Source: Frankia torreyi
Lineage (GTDB): Bacteria; Actinomycetota; Actinomycetes; Frankiales; Frankiaceae
Length of the DNA stretch: 46,331 bases
Direction of reading: 5' to 3'
Assembly: GCF_000948395.1 (NCBI RefSeq)
Contig: NZ_JYFN01000054.1
Span: 1-46,331, forward strand
In this document: piece after piece, positions 1 through 8,733 of the stretch
Numbering within the stretch: position 1 is the stretch's first letter
Layout: each line of letters starts with the position of its first letter
Translations under genes and position numbers: made by a program
Notes under the pieces: generated by a model
The model's database searches: none
What the model was told of the DNA's origin: nothing
Seen by the model: the letters and a program-made list of their open reading frames with translations, nothing else

Positions 1-50
1 CGATGGTACTGCATGGGGGACTGTGTGGGAGAGTAGGACGCCGCCGGACT
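1..50 (+). rRNA. rrf: 5S ribosomal RNA, 3' end only
   Basis: The first 50 bases match the 3' third of actinobacterial 5S rRNA: the CGATGGTACTGC segment, then GGGAGAGTAGGACGCCGCCGG, which pairs with the 5' end of the molecule outside the window. The rRNA operon therefore lies to the left and is transcribed rightward. The exact 3' end is estimated. Confidence 0.85.
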
Positions 51-56
51 TACACA

Positions 57-99
57 AAGTGTGGGGTTGCCTTTTTAAGGCAACCCCACACTTGTTTTG
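57..99 (+). terminator. Rho-independent terminator of the rRNA operon
   Basis: A perfect 17-bp stem (57-73 with 77-93) closes a TTT loop and is followed by GTTTTG. It lies a few bases after the 5S rRNA end, so it terminates the rRNA transcript. Confidence 0.9.
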
Positions 100-436
100 T
101 GCGTGGACGATCCCCGGCGTGCGGCTGAGGCCGGTTCCGGCGTTGTCCTCCGGCGGCGTTCGGCGCCAGGCCGGTCGGGGATCAGACCGGCCCGGACTCG
201 CTGCCGGCGTGGCGGCGCCGACCGGCTGGGAGCGGCGGCGTCGGGCATACCCCGTACTGTGGACATCGCTGCGGGCATCCCGCGGATCGGCGTCCGGATC
301 CTCGTCGAGGTCTCCTCCGACGCCGCGGCGGACCGCGCCGGGGCAGACCGGTGGGTCCATGCCCTCCTGGCAGAGCACACATCAGATCCGCGGCCGCCGA
401 CCGCGGCGCATGCGGGACGAAGGGGAACGGCCGGTC

Positions 437-3238
437 ATGGCGAGGGAAGACAGAGCGAATGAGCGCGGCACATCGGTGCCGTACGCCTCCGACCGGCCCC
501 AGCGGCGTGACCGGGAGCCCGGGCGGGACGGTACCCCTCGGCGCGGTGGCCGGTCCGGCCCGGACGGTGCGTTCGGGGGAGCACCGCGCCGTGACCATGC
601 GGCGGGTGGCGCCGGGCGGGGTGCAGCTCCGGCCCGGTCGGCGGCGCCGCGTGCCGGTGGCACCCGGGGGCAGAGCGCTACCCGCGGCGGCTGGTCCGGC
701 GATGCCGCCAGCGGCGCGGGCCGAGCCAGGTCCGGGCAGGTCCGGCGGCTGACCGACGCCGCCCCCGGCCGAGGCTCTCGGCCAACCGGGGCAGGCCGCC
801 GTTGGGCCGACCGGACGGAGGGCGAGAGCGGTGGGTATGGCCGGGCCGATTCACCGGCCCGGCGGCCGCGGCCTGCCGGCGACTCCGGCGGTGGTCCGGA
901 CGGGGGTGCGCGCTTTCCGCGGACCGACCGCCCGCGAAATGACCGCCCGCAGGGTGGGCAGGGTTCGTCCGGCGGCGACCGCTTCGATCGGCGCGGGCCG
1001 GCCGGGGCGTCCTTCGGTGCCGGCCAGCCCCGTGACGACCGAACCGGCGGGGACCGTCAGGGCGGCCCCGGCTTTCGTCAGGGCGCGGGTGCCAGCGGTG
1101 GCGGGCGTGCTGGCGGGGCGGCGCGCGGCGGCGTCGGCCGTGCGGGGCAGGTCCCGGGGCGGATGACGGCGGAGTCGGCGTGGCGGGTTCGCCGCGGCCG
1201 GCCGGGTGCGGATGAGCGGACCGCCACCGGCGGCCACCGTACCGGCGCCCCGGACGCGCAGCGCCGCCCATTCCGGGAGCCGTCGCGCGACCGGAACGAC
1301 CGTCGTGACGACGGTGCCCGCAGGTACGGTGCGGCCGGTACCACCGAGCGTGGCACCGACCGCGGCGCGCCCGACCGCGGCATGGCGCACGGACGCGTGC
1401 AGGCTGAGCGGCCGTCGCGTCCCGAGAGCGCTGCCGGCCGCGGCGGGTGGCAGCGGGCCGAGTCCGGCCAGGGACAGGGACGCGGAGGGCCCGCTGCCCG
1501 GCCGTGGACCGCCGGGCAGCGGCCGTCCACCGGAACCCGAACGCCGTCCGAACGGCCACGGGTCGCCGGTGGCGAGCGGCCGCCCCGCCAAGGCCAGGAC
1601 CAGCGTCCCCGCCAGGACCAGCGAGATGGCCGGGAGCAGCGGCCGTGGGAGCGCGGCCGGGAGCGTGTGGCACCGGACCGTGATCCGTCGGCGCGTGACG
1701 GCCGATCCGACAGGTGGTCGTCCAACCGTCCGGCGAACACGCGGCCCGCTGGCTCCACGGCCGGCGACGATCGTAACGATCGTCGTGACGCACCCGCCGC
1801 GCCCCGACCGGCCGCGGCGGACGGCGCCGAGCGGCGCGAGTACCGCGAGCAGCGGTCATGGCGCGACGGGGCTGGCTCCGGCGTCCCCGATGCAGGTACT
1901 CGAGGCTCGGGCGCAGGTACTCGAGGCGCTGGCGCCGGCCCTCGGGGCGCGGGTGCTCGGGACGCGGGTGGCCGTGGGGAACGCGCCGGTGCACCGGGCG
2001 CGCGGGGTAACGGCGCCCCCCGAGGCGCCGCGGCGCGCGGGGCGAGCCAGGGGCGCGGGGCCCCGCAGGGACGCGGTGGGCGACCAGGTGGACCTGGCCG
2101 TCCCGACGATCGGCGGGGGGACCGTCCGGATCGGTCGGCCCGGCCGGATCGCACCGATGTCGGCAGCCGGCGGCCCCGGGTGCAGACCCCGCCGCTGCCG
2201 GACGAGGCCCGCGCGGACATGCTCGACCACGACGTCCGCCGCTCGCTGCGGGGGCTGCCGACGAATCTGGCGGACACGATCGCCCGGCATCTCGTCGCGA
2301 CCGCGCTCCTGCTCGACGACGATCCGGCCGCGGCCCTCGCCCATGCGCGGGCCGCCGCCGACCGGGTGCCCCGCCTTCCCGCCGTGCGTGAGGCGGTCGG
2401 CATCGCGGCCTACCACGCCGGCGAGTACGCCACGGCGCTCGTCGAGCTGCGGGCCGCCCGGCGGATGGACGGTTCGGGCCACAACCTGCCGCTGATGGCG
2501 GACAGCGAGCGCGGCCTCGGTCGGCCCGAGCGGGCCATCGCCTACCTGCGCGATCCGCAGGCCGACGAACTGGACCCGGCGGCCCGCGCCGAGATGCTGA
2601 TCGTGATCTCCGGGGCGCGCCGGGACCTGGGCCAGCCGGAGGCCGCCGTCGTGCTGCTGCGCGACCTCGCCACCGCGAAGGGCGCGCCGGCGCCGTGGGC
2701 TCCGCGGCTCTGGTACGCCTACGCCGAGGCGCTGCTGGCCGCCGGCCGTCCCGAGGAAGCGGCCCGGTGGTTCACCTCCGCCGCGGCCGTCGACGACGGC
2801 GAGACGGACGCGGCCGCTCGCGCTTACGAGATCGTCACCGGCCAGCCGATGCCCGAGGACGAGGACGTCGAGTCCGAGGCGGACGTCGAGTCCGAGGCGG
2901 TGAACGCCGTCGAGCTGCTGGGCGGCGGGCAGGCAGCCACGGATCAGGAGGCCGCAGCCGGCGTCACCGGTTCTGGCGATTCCTCGGCAGCGGGCGCCAC
3001 CGATTCGGTCGACATCACGGATGCCGATCCGGATTTCGGGGGCTCCGCCATCGAGGAGCCGAACGTCGTTGATGCGCCGGATGCCACGAGCGCAGGAGAT
3101 CTGGCTGACTCGGGCGATCTGGCGGATGCGGGGGATCTGGCCGACTCGGGGGACGTCACCGCAGCGGTGGTGAATCCGGCGGATTCGGCGGAAGCGGATT
3201 CGGGGGAAGCGGCGGAGCGGTCACACGATCCGTCCTAG
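437..3238 (+). CDS. Large TPR protein with disordered RG-rich N-terminus (Rv1691-type)
   Basis: 933 aa. Residues about 1-580 are low complexity, very rich in Arg, Gly, Asp, Pro and Ala, with many RGG/DRxxRD-like runs and no visible fold. Residues about 582-805 are helical with tetratricopeptide-like repeats (for example the AALAHARAAADRVPRLPAVREAVGIAAYHAGEYATAL region). Residues about 806-933 form an acidic Asp/Glu/Ala/Ser tail ending in a DLADSG hexapeptide repeat. The start at 437 was chosen because AAGGGG lies 10 bases upstream; the frame stays open further upstream without a ribosome binding site. The family match rests on the TPR part and on the gene order ahead of the HAD phosphatase, tlyA, nadK and recN, as in Mycobacterium Rv1691. 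Function is unknown; a scaffold or RNA-binding role is speculation from the RG-rich composition. Confidence 0.75.
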   Translation: MAREDRANERGTSVPYASDRPQRRDREPGRDGTPRRGGRSGPDGAFGGAPRRDHAAGGAGRGAAPARSAAPRAGGTRGQSATRGGWSGDAASGAGRARSGQVRRLTDAAPGRGSRPTGAGRRWADRTEGESGGYGRADSPARRPRPAGDSGGGPDGGARFPRTDRPRNDRPQGGQGSSGGDRFDRRGPAGASFGAGQPRDDRTGGDRQGGPGFRQGAGASGGGRAGGAARGGVGRAGQVPGRMTAESAWRVRRGRPGADERTATGGHRTGAPDAQRRPFREPSRDRNDRRDDGARRYGAAGTTERGTDRGAPDRGMAHGRVQAERPSRPESAAGRGGWQRAESGQGQGRGGPAARPWTAGQRPSTGTRTPSERPRVAGGERPPRQGQDQRPRQDQRDGREQRPWERGRERVAPDRDPSARDGRSDRWSSNRPANTRPAGSTAGDDRNDRRDAPAAPRPAAADGAERREYREQRSWRDGAGSGVPDAGTRGSGAGTRGAGAGPRGAGARDAGGRGERAGAPGARGNGAPRGAAARGASQGRGAPQGRGGRPGGPGRPDDRRGDRPDRSARPDRTDVGSRRPRVQTPPLPDEARADMLDHDVRRSLRGLPTNLADTIARHLVATALLLDDDPAAALAHARAAADRVPRLPAVREAVGIAAYHAGEYATALVELRAARRMDGSGHNLPLMADSERGLGRPERAIAYLRDPQADELDPAARAEMLIVISGARRDLGQPEAAVVLLRDLATAKGAPAPWAPRLWYAYAEALLAAGRPEEAARWFTSAAAVDDGETDAAARAYEIVTGQPMPEDEDVESEADVESEAVNAVELLGGGQAATDQEAAAGVTGSGDSSAAGATDSVDITDADPDFGGSAIEEPNVVDAPDATSAGDLADSGDLADAGDLADSGDVTAAVVNPADSAEADSGEAAERSHDPS
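3098..3151 (+). repeat. In-frame 18-bp tandem repeat (3 copies)
   Basis: Three 18-bp units (3098-3115, 3116-3133, 3134-3151) encode the hexapeptide DLADSG/DLADAG in the acidic tail of the large TPR protein. Confidence 0.85.
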
Positions 3239-3321
3239 GCCGGTACCGAATCGTGTCGAGGTCTGGCGGCGGTTCTCGGAGCCGAGACCGCGTTCCGGCC
3301 TCGGCACGATCTGGCCGCACT

Positions 3322-3353
3322 GTGGCCGGAAGACGGCGTGGCCGGAAGACGGC
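3322..3353 (+). repeat. 16-bp tandem duplication
   Basis: GTGGCCGGAAGACGGC occurs twice head to tail (3322-3337, 3338-3353) in the short gap between the convergent TPR and DUF1015 genes. Confidence 0.85.
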
Positions 3354-3382
3354 GTGTGGCCGGGGCGACGCGGTCGGGCCGG

Positions 3383-4735
3383 TCAGGCGTCCAACGGGCG
3401 CAGGACGAGGCCCGTGCGCGGCTTCGGGGTGAACAGCGTCGATTTGCGAGGCATGCGCTCCCCGGCCTCGGCGACCGCGGTCACATCCGCGACCGGGGTC
3501 GGGTTGAGCAGCAGCGCGGTCCCGCCGGCCGCAGCCGCCGCGGCGATCGCGGCCGGTGCGTCGTGGTGGTAGTCGACGACGCCGACCGTGTCCGCGAGTT
3601 CCCAGACGTCAACGATCAGCGCCAGGTGGGCGACGGTGACGTCGAGCCGGCGGAAGGCGGCCGAGCGGCCCGCCGGCAGGCTGCGGGCCAGCAGGCCCGC
3701 GGTGGGCTCGGTAAGCAGGTAGGCGGAGGTGCCGTCGGTGACGACGAAGGCGTGCCCGCCCTGACCGGCCTTGGCCAGTTCGTCGAGCAGGTGGTTCGGG
3801 TCGACGCCCGCCTGTTCGGTTCCGGCCCGTTCAGCGGCGGCCGGTGCAGCGCCGGCCCGTTCGGGGCTGGCGACGTCCGGGCCGGCGAGTCTGCGGACGG
3901 TGAACTCGGCGGCGGCCCGGCGCACCGCGGCGGCGAGGTCCAGACCGGTCACCGCCCGGTGGATGGCGTGCACCCGCGGGCCGGAGACGGTCGCGTCCAC
4001 GAGGAAGGCGAGGCCGAAGTCCCACGGACCCGAGCCGTCCCCGGCGGCGTGCCGCTCGGCCTGGTACTGCCGATAGGTGGCGTAGCGGTGGTGCCCGTCG
4101 GCGATGACGGCCCGCCGGGGCAGCAGGTCGGCCGCCATGGCGGTGAGCACCGTCGGGTCGTCGATCGCCCAGAGCCGATGGGTCACCCCGTCGTCTGTGG
4201 TCGTCTCGATCTGCGGGACAGTCTCGACCAGTTCGCTGACAACTCGGCTGGTCTCGCCGCCGCCGGAGTACAGCAGGAAGATGGGCTCCAGGTTGGCGCG
4301 GGTCGCCCGGGTCAGCGCCAGCCGGTCCGAGACCGTCCCCGCCATGGTGTTCTCGTGCGGCAGGATGATCCCCGCCGCCGGGTCGGCCAGTGCGACGGCG
4401 CCGATCAGCCCCCGCTGGACGTGGCCGTCCTGCTCCTCCTCACACACGTAGACGGACGCCCTGTCGTCCCGGCGCAGCACCCCGCCGTCGAGCCACTCCC
4501 GCAGCGTGCGGGCGGCGCCGTCGTAGTCGTCGCCGGGCAGGATGAGCCGCACCACGTTGTGGACGTCGCGGGCCAGGAGTTGGGCGCGTTCGGCATCGTC
4601 GATCACGTCGTAGGGCGGCGAGGTCAACGCGGCGAGAGCCGGCCCTGAGACCGGGAAGCGCGCCGCCCGGAACGGGGTGAGCACGAGTCCCGCGGGAACG
4701 GGGACGGGATGATCGGCGTGCAGCATGAGCCGCAT
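3383..4735 (-). CDS. DUF1015 family protein
   Basis: 450 aa, cytoplasmic, no signal peptide or membrane segment. It matches the DUF1015 family in its N-terminal LTPFRAARF and SPPYDVI segments, the HNVVRLILP strand and the central IADGHHRYATY motif, a hallmark of the family. The biochemical function of DUF1015 is not established. The start MRLMLHADHP at 4735 is chosen because the family begins close to this point; MLHADHP at 4726 is an alternative, and the longer open frame upstream to 5077 has no family character. The gene runs opposite to the flanking TPR genes, convergent with the large TPR gene and divergent from the small one. Confidence 0.8.
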   Translation of the reverse strand: MRLMLHADHPVPVPAGLVLTPFRAARFPVSGPALAALTSPPYDVIDDAERAQLLARDVHNVVRLILPGDDYDGAARTLREWLDGGVLRRDDRASVYVCEEEQDGHVQRGLIGAVALADPAAGIILPHENTMAGTVSDRLALTRATRANLEPIFLLYSGGGETSRVVSELVETVPQIETTTDDGVTHRLWAIDDPTVLTAMAADLLPRRAVIADGHHRYATYRQYQAERHAAGDGSGPWDFGLAFLVDATVSGPRVHAIHRAVTGLDLAAAVRRAAAEFTVRRLAGPDVASPERAGAAPAAAERAGTEQAGVDPNHLLDELAKAGQGGHAFVVTDGTSAYLLTEPTAGLLARSLPAGRSAAFRRLDVTVAHLALIVDVWELADTVGVVDYHHDAPAAIAAAAAAGGTALLLNPTPVADVTAVAEAGERMPRKSTLFTPKPRTGLVLRPLDA

Positions 4736-5229
4736 CGTAGGACCCGGCCGGTGCCGGCCGGCCGACCCGGGGATCCGCCGGCCGGGTGGGGTGGCGCCGG
4801 CGGCCCGTTGGTGGGCGTCATCGGGTATCGCCCGCCGCGGCCGCCGTGAGCGCAGGGCGTGGTGTGTCCGGTCGTGACGGCAAGGCCGCGGGCCACCGGT
4901 AGTGATCATTATCCGATCCGGGGGCGTCCCGGCGGGCTTTGCGGCGACACTGGACCCGGGAGTGTCGCCATCCTCGCTGGTGAGAGGAGTGATTACGAAG
5001 CGTGATTCCCAGCTCTTGGGATCACGGCTGGTGGGCCTGCCAGGCGCGGCAGAGCCGACCGGAGTGATTCCGTCCACGGCGGTGTTGGTCCGAGGGGGCG
5101 GGTTTGCGCTGCGGCGCCGTGCGGCGCAGGCGGTGCTCGCCGGGGACGCTGTCGCAGAGTGGTCCGCCGCGTAGGGGTGTGCGAGCGGCCGGCGCAGCGT
5201 AGGTGTTCGTCCACGTGGTGGAGGTGAAG
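4736..5229. other. Intergenic region between divergent genes with two hairpins
   Basis: This 494-bp region separates DUF1015 (minus) from the small TPR gene (plus) and should carry both promoters. Two inverted repeats stand out. One is a 9-bp stem, 4943-4951 with 4961-4969, around a CCCGGG-containing loop. The other is 5001-5011 with 5017-5026, 10 bp with one bulged T. Neither has a T-tract. I see no convincing coding frame and no clear -35/-10 pair. Confidence 0.5.
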
Positions 5230-5673
5230 ATGGTCGACAAGACCGGCCGCCCGGAAGAGACTCCGGACGAGGGCGCCCCGACGGACAGCATCCGCCCGGG
5301 GCCGGCAGGCGAGGTCTACGACTGGTACACCCGCGGGATGGCCCTGCTGGGCCACGGGGACGCCAATGCCGCGGTGCAGTTGCTCGCGCACGCGGTCGCG
5401 GCCGAGCCGGCCTCGCCGAGCGTTCGCGAGGCGCTGGGCCGTGCCCAGTTCAGCGCCGGCCAGTACGTCGCCGCCCGGGAGACCTTCGCCTGGATCGTCG
5501 ACCGTCATCCCACCGACGACTACGCGCAGTTCGGCCTCGGCCTGTCCGCCCGCAAGATCGGCGATCTTCGTGCGGCCGTCGAGCACCTCGCGCTGGCAGT
5601 GGCGATGCGCCCGGACATCCGGCACTACGGAGTCGCGCTGCGCGGTGCCCGCGCGGCCCTGGCCCGGGCATGA
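5230..5673 (+). CDS. Small tetratricopeptide-repeat protein
   Basis: 147 aa made mostly of TPR-like helix pairs: YTRGMALLGHGDANAAVQLLAHAVAAEPASPSVREALGRAQFSAGQYVAARETF, then a third repeat to the C-terminus. Such repeats normally mediate protein-protein contacts; the partner is unknown. The ATG at 5230 is preceded by GGAGG with a 5-base spacer, so the earlier GTG at 5203 is unlikely. The stop overlaps the next start in an ATGA junction (5670-5673), so it is probably translationally coupled to the HAD phosphatase. Confidence 0.8.
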   Translation: MVDKTGRPEETPDEGAPTDSIRPGPAGEVYDWYTRGMALLGHGDANAAVQLLAHAVAAEPASPSVREALGRAQFSAGQYVAARETFAWIVDRHPTDDYAQFGLGLSARKIGDLRAAVEHLALAVAMRPDIRHYGVALRGARAALARA

Positions 5674-6941
5674 CCGATCGGCTGCCGGGGACGTCCCGGT
5701 GGCCACCGTCCCGCGCGGCCGACAGGCCCGCGACCAGCGCGATCCCCGGAGAGTTCGCCGTGTCCCCAGATCTGACCGCCGGCCTGGTGGCCAAGCCCCG
5801 CGACGCGGCCGAGGCCGGCCCGCTGCGCGGCACCGACCGACCGCTCGCCGACCTGTTCGACGTCGCCCTGATGGATCTCGACGGGGTGGTGAACCGCGGT
5901 GGGTCGGCGGTGCCGCACGCCCCGGAGGCGATCGCCGCCGCGGGCCGTCGCGGCCTGCGCACCGTCTACGTCACCAACAACGCCCTGCGCCCGCCGGCGG
6001 AGGTCGCCGACCGGCTGACCGGGTTCGGCGTGCCGGCGCGGGCCGAGGACGTGGTCACCTCCGCGCAGGCCGCGGCGCACGTCCTCGCCGAACGACTGCC
6101 CGCCGGCGCCCGGGTGCTCCTGCTCGGCGGGCGCGGGCTGCGCCAGGCGCTCATCGAGGAGGGGCTGACCCCGGTCGACTCCGCCGAGGACGCCCCGGTG
6201 GCCGTCGTCCAGGGATTCGACCCCGACCTCACCTACGCCCGCCTGGCCGAGGCGACCTACGCGATCCGGGCCGGCGCCTGGTGGGTCGCGAGCAACGCCG
6301 ACCGGACGGTGCCGACCGAGCGCGGCATCGCCCCCGGCAACGGCGCCGTGGCCGCGTTCCTGCGCGCCGCGACCGACCAGAAGCCCCTGGTGACCGGCAA
6401 GCCGGAGGCGGCGATGCACCGGGAGTCGATGCGGCGCAGCGGCGCCCGCACCCCGATGATCGTCGGAGACCGGCTCGACACCGACATCGAAGCCGGAACC
6501 CGGTCGTCCACGCCCACCCTGCTCGTCTTCACCGGGGTCACGACGCCGTCGGAGCTGCTCGCCGCGCCGCCGGAGCACCGCCCGACCTTCCTGGCCGCCG
6601 ACCTGCGGGGCCTGCTGCGGCCGGCGCCACCGGTGCGGGCGCGGCCGGACGCCGGCAAGCACGCCGCCGCCTGCGGCGGGTGGGTCGCCCGCGTCGACGA
6701 CGGCGAGCTGAGCTGGTCGGCGAACGACGGGGGCGACGGCATCAACGCCGGCAACGACACCAAGGGTGGCAACGCGAACGGCGGTGACGGCGAGGGCGGC
6801 GCGGGGGACGGACTCGACGCGCTGCGGGCCGCGTGCGCGGCGGTCTGGTCCGCTATCGATGTGGGCGTCGCAGTCCACGCGATCGCGGCCGACCGGCCCG
6901 CGGGCTGCGCGGACCTGGTCGTACCCACCGTCGCGCCCTGA
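5670..6941 (+). CDS. HAD-superfamily IIA phosphatase (Rv1692/NagD-like)
   Basis: 423 aa. The HAD nucleophile motif is LMDLDGVV (Asp69, Asp71); VTNN is motif II; TGKPEAAM carries the motif III Lys; IVGDRLDTDIEAG is the acidic motif IV. This is the NagD/type IIA arrangement. The Mycobacterium gene at the same position, Rv1692, is a glycerol-3-phosphate phosphatase, so the same reaction is a reasonable inference. The N-terminus carries about 60 residues before the fold. An Asn/Gly-rich stretch (DGGDGINAGNDTKGGNANGGDG) near residues 350-375 is a low-complexity insertion before the C-terminal segment. Translation is coupled to the preceding TPR gene by an ATGA overlap. Confidence 0.88.
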   Translation: MTDRLPGTSRWPPSRAADRPATSAIPGEFAVSPDLTAGLVAKPRDAAEAGPLRGTDRPLADLFDVALMDLDGVVNRGGSAVPHAPEAIAAAGRRGLRTVYVTNNALRPPAEVADRLTGFGVPARAEDVVTSAQAAAHVLAERLPAGARVLLLGGRGLRQALIEEGLTPVDSAEDAPVAVVQGFDPDLTYARLAEATYAIRAGAWWVASNADRTVPTERGIAPGNGAVAAFLRAATDQKPLVTGKPEAAMHRESMRRSGARTPMIVGDRLDTDIEAGTRSSTPTLLVFTGVTTPSELLAAPPEHRPTFLAADLRGLLRPAPPVRARPDAGKHAAACGGWVARVDDGELSWSANDGGDGINAGNDTKGGNANGGDGEGGAGDGLDALRAACAAVWSAIDVGVAVHAIAADRPAGCADLVVPTVAP

Positions 6942-6983
6942 CCTCGGCAGTACGTCGGCAGCGCGGGCACACCCGGCGGCCGG

Positions 6984-7322
6984 TCAGAGCAGGGAGCGGA
7001 CCCTCAGCAGGTCGCGCACGCTCGCGTCCACCTTCAGCCGGCCGCTCGTCCAGGCGGACAGCACCGACAACCGCCCCTCGGTGACCGCGATCAGATCGTC
7101 GCTGTTCACGGTCAGGGTGATCTGGGCGTCGTCGCGGTGACCCTCGCCGAGGTCGCGCAGGCAGCCGTCGCGCAGCTCACCGGAGAAGGCGGTTCCCAGG
7201 TCCGGGATGCGGCAGACGATCGTGCGGTCGGGGGTTCGGGGCGGGCGGCCCTCGGCGGCGAGCCTGTCCAGACGGTCGGCGATGCTACGGAACGCGGTCT
7301 CACACTGTGACCTGTCGGCCAT
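6984..7322 (-). CDS. SCP2 sterol-carrier-like domain protein
   Basis: 112 aa from ATG 7322. The C-terminal half (DAQITLTVNSDDLIAVTEGRLSVLSAWTSGRLKVDASVRDLLRVRSLL) has the form of the SCP2 sterol-binding fold: a strand, the acidic turn, and a GRLKV-type strand before a terminal helix. SCP2 domains bind lipids or act as accessory domains. The start MADRSQCE has GGAG six bases upstream; the open frame extends to 7415 but the extra N-terminus is Pro-rich and unlike the fold. It lies convergent to the HAD phosphatase and divergent from the small gene at 7568. Confidence 0.7.
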   Translation of the reverse strand: MADRSQCETAFRSIADRLDRLAAEGRPPRTPDRTIVCRIPDLGTAFSGELRDGCLRDLGEGHRDDAQITLTVNSDDLIAVTEGRLSVLSAWTSGRLKVDASVRDLLRVRSLL

Positions 7323-7567
7323 CGGGAGCTCCGGCCTCCTTCGGGTCGGTTCGGGGCCTCCCGTCGGCGGGGGCCCTCCCATGGTGCCTTCCATCGGGCG
7401 GTAGGCGACGCTCACCGGGCGAGTGGCCGGCGAAGGTGGCGCAGCGCCCGGGCGGACGGGTCGCGAGCGGCACCGCGGCGGATGCGGCGGGTCATGAGAT
7501 TCGTCGCATGACCCACGTCGTGGGGGAGGCGTCGCACCATCGACGAAAAGTGCGGGAGGCTGACAGA

Positions 7568-7783
7568 GTGAGCACCGAGAACCTGCCCGCCGAGATCCGG
7601 GACGCGCTTACGCGGCTGGACACCCTCGACGTCGTGGCGACGTCGGAACATGTGGAGGTCTTCGAGGAGATGAACCGCCGACTGGCCGACGCCCTGGCCG
7701 ACCTGGACGGGTCGGGCGGCGGCGCGGCAGCCGAGGTCGATCGGGCGCAGCCACGGCCGGGTCCGGTCCGGCCGGTTCGGTGA
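7568..7783 (+). CDS. Small conserved protein upstream of tlyA (Rv1693-type)
   Basis: 71 aa starting at GTG 7568, with GGGAGG eight bases upstream. The sequence STENLPAEIRDALTRLDTLDVVATSEHVEVFEEMNRRLADALADLDG predicts a single amphipathic helical hairpin, followed by a disordered Gly/Ala/Pro-rich tail. Position between the HAD phosphatase and tlyA and the small size match Mycobacterium Rv1693. Function unknown. The stop overlaps a GTGA at 7780, where tlyA could also start. Confidence 0.7.
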   Translation: MSTENLPAEIRDALTRLDTLDVVATSEHVEVFEEMNRRLADALADLDGSGGGAAAEVDRAQPRPGPVRPVR

Positions 7784-7800
7784 GTCGAGCAGGGGGCGTG

Positions 7801-8733
7801 GTGGCCCGTCGCGTGCGGTTGGACAGCGAGCTCGTCCGGCGTGGACTCGCCCGCTCGCGGGAGCAGGCCGTGGCCGCGATCAACGCCGGCCGGGTCCTGG
7901 TCGGCGGCATCCCGGCGACGAAAGCCGCCACGGTCGTCGACGGAACGACATCGATCGCCGTATCCGCGAGCGACGATCCCGGTTGGGCGTCGCGCGGCGC
8001 GCACAAGCTGCTCGGCGCCTTCGCCGCCTTCGGCGTCCCCGCCTACGACGCCGAGGCGGTCGCTGCCGAGCCCGTCAATGCCGAGGCGGTCAATGCCGAG
8101 CCCAACGCCGCGTCGACCGCGCCGGCCGTGGCGGATCCGGGTGGGTCGCTGGTGGTGGCCGGGCGGCGGTGCCTCGACGTGGGGGCGTCCACCGGAGGGT
8201 TCACCGACGTGCTGCTGCGCCACGGTGCGGCGTCGGTCGTCGCGGTCGACGTCGGCTACGGCCAGCTGCTGTGGCGGCTGCGCTCGGATCCGCGGGTGCG
8301 GGTGCTCGACCGGGTCAACGCCCGCGCGCTGACCCCGGCCGAGGTCGGCGAGCCGGTCGAACTGGTCGTCGGGGATCTGTCGTTCATCCCGCTGCGGTTG
8401 GTGCTGCCGGCGCTGCGGGAGTGCGCGGCGCCGGACGCCGATTTCGTGCTTCTGGTCAAGCCGCAGTTCGAGGTGGGTCGCGAGCGGCTCGGCGCCGGCG
8501 GCGTGGTCCGCGATCCGGCGCTGCACGCCGAGGTGGTGCGCGAGGTCGCGGCCGTGGCGGGCGGGCTCGGTCTCGGCGTGCGAGGGGTGACCGCGAGTCC
8601 GCTGCCCGGCCCGGCCGGCAACGTGGAGTACCTGCTCTGGCTCGCCGCGGGCGCGCCGCCACTCGACGACGACGCGCTCACCCGCGCCATCGAGGCCGGT
8701 CCTGCCGGGAACCGACCGGAGCGTCCGGCATGA
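7801..8733 (+). CDS. tlyA: TlyA family 2'-O-methyltransferase/hemolysin-like protein
   Basis: An S4 RNA-binding domain (RRVRLDSELVRRGLARSREQAVAAINAGRVLVGG) is followed by an FtsJ-like Rossmann methyltransferase with CLDVGASTGGFTDVLL as the SAM motif, VVGDLSFIPL, LVKPQFEVG and the terminal SPLPGPAGNVEYLLWL. In mycobacteria TlyA methylates riboses in 16S and 23S rRNA. Family members start at MARR, which fits GTG 7801 with AGGGGG upstream; GTG 7780, overlapping the previous stop, adds seven residues and is possible. An odd feature is a 15-bp tandem repeat between the two domains giving (AEPVN/AEAVN) copies, absent from the mycobacterial protein. The stop overlaps the nadK start. Confidence 0.92.
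   Translation: MARRVRLDSELVRRGLARSREQAVAAINAGRVLVGGIPATKAATVVDGTTSIAVSASDDPGWASRGAHKLLGAFAAFGVPAYDAEAVAAEPVNAEAVNAEPNAASTAPAVADPGGSLVVAGRRCLDVGASTGGFTDVLLRHGAASVVAVDVGYGQLLWRLRSDPRVRVLDRVNARALTPAEVGEPVELVVGDLSFIPLRLVLPALRECAAPDADFVLLVKPQFEVGRERLGAGGVVRDPALHAEVVREVAAVAGGLGLGVRGVTASPLPGPAGNVEYLLWLAAGAPPLDDDALTRAIEAGPAGNRPERPA
8047..8106 (+). repeat. In-frame 15-bp tandem repeat in tlyA (4 copies)
   Basis: Four imperfect 15-bp units (8047-8061, 8062-8076, 8077-8091, 8092-8106) encode DAEAV, AAEPV, NAEAV, NAEPN in the linker between the S4 and methyltransferase domains. Confidence 0.85.

Noticed and set aside
678-2403. Long minus-strand open frames across the RG-rich part of the first gene
   Set aside because: Arg/Pro-rich antisense translation without motifs; the plus frame has a ribosome binding site and a conserved TPR part.
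4736-5077. N-terminal extension of the DUF1015 protein
   Set aside because: The extra 114 codons are Arg/Pro-rich and not family-like; the family begins near MRLMLHADHP.
6984-7415. Longer start for the SCP2-like protein at 7415
   Set aside because: The first 31 codons are Pro/Gly-rich and ATG 7322 has a ribosome binding site and fits the domain.
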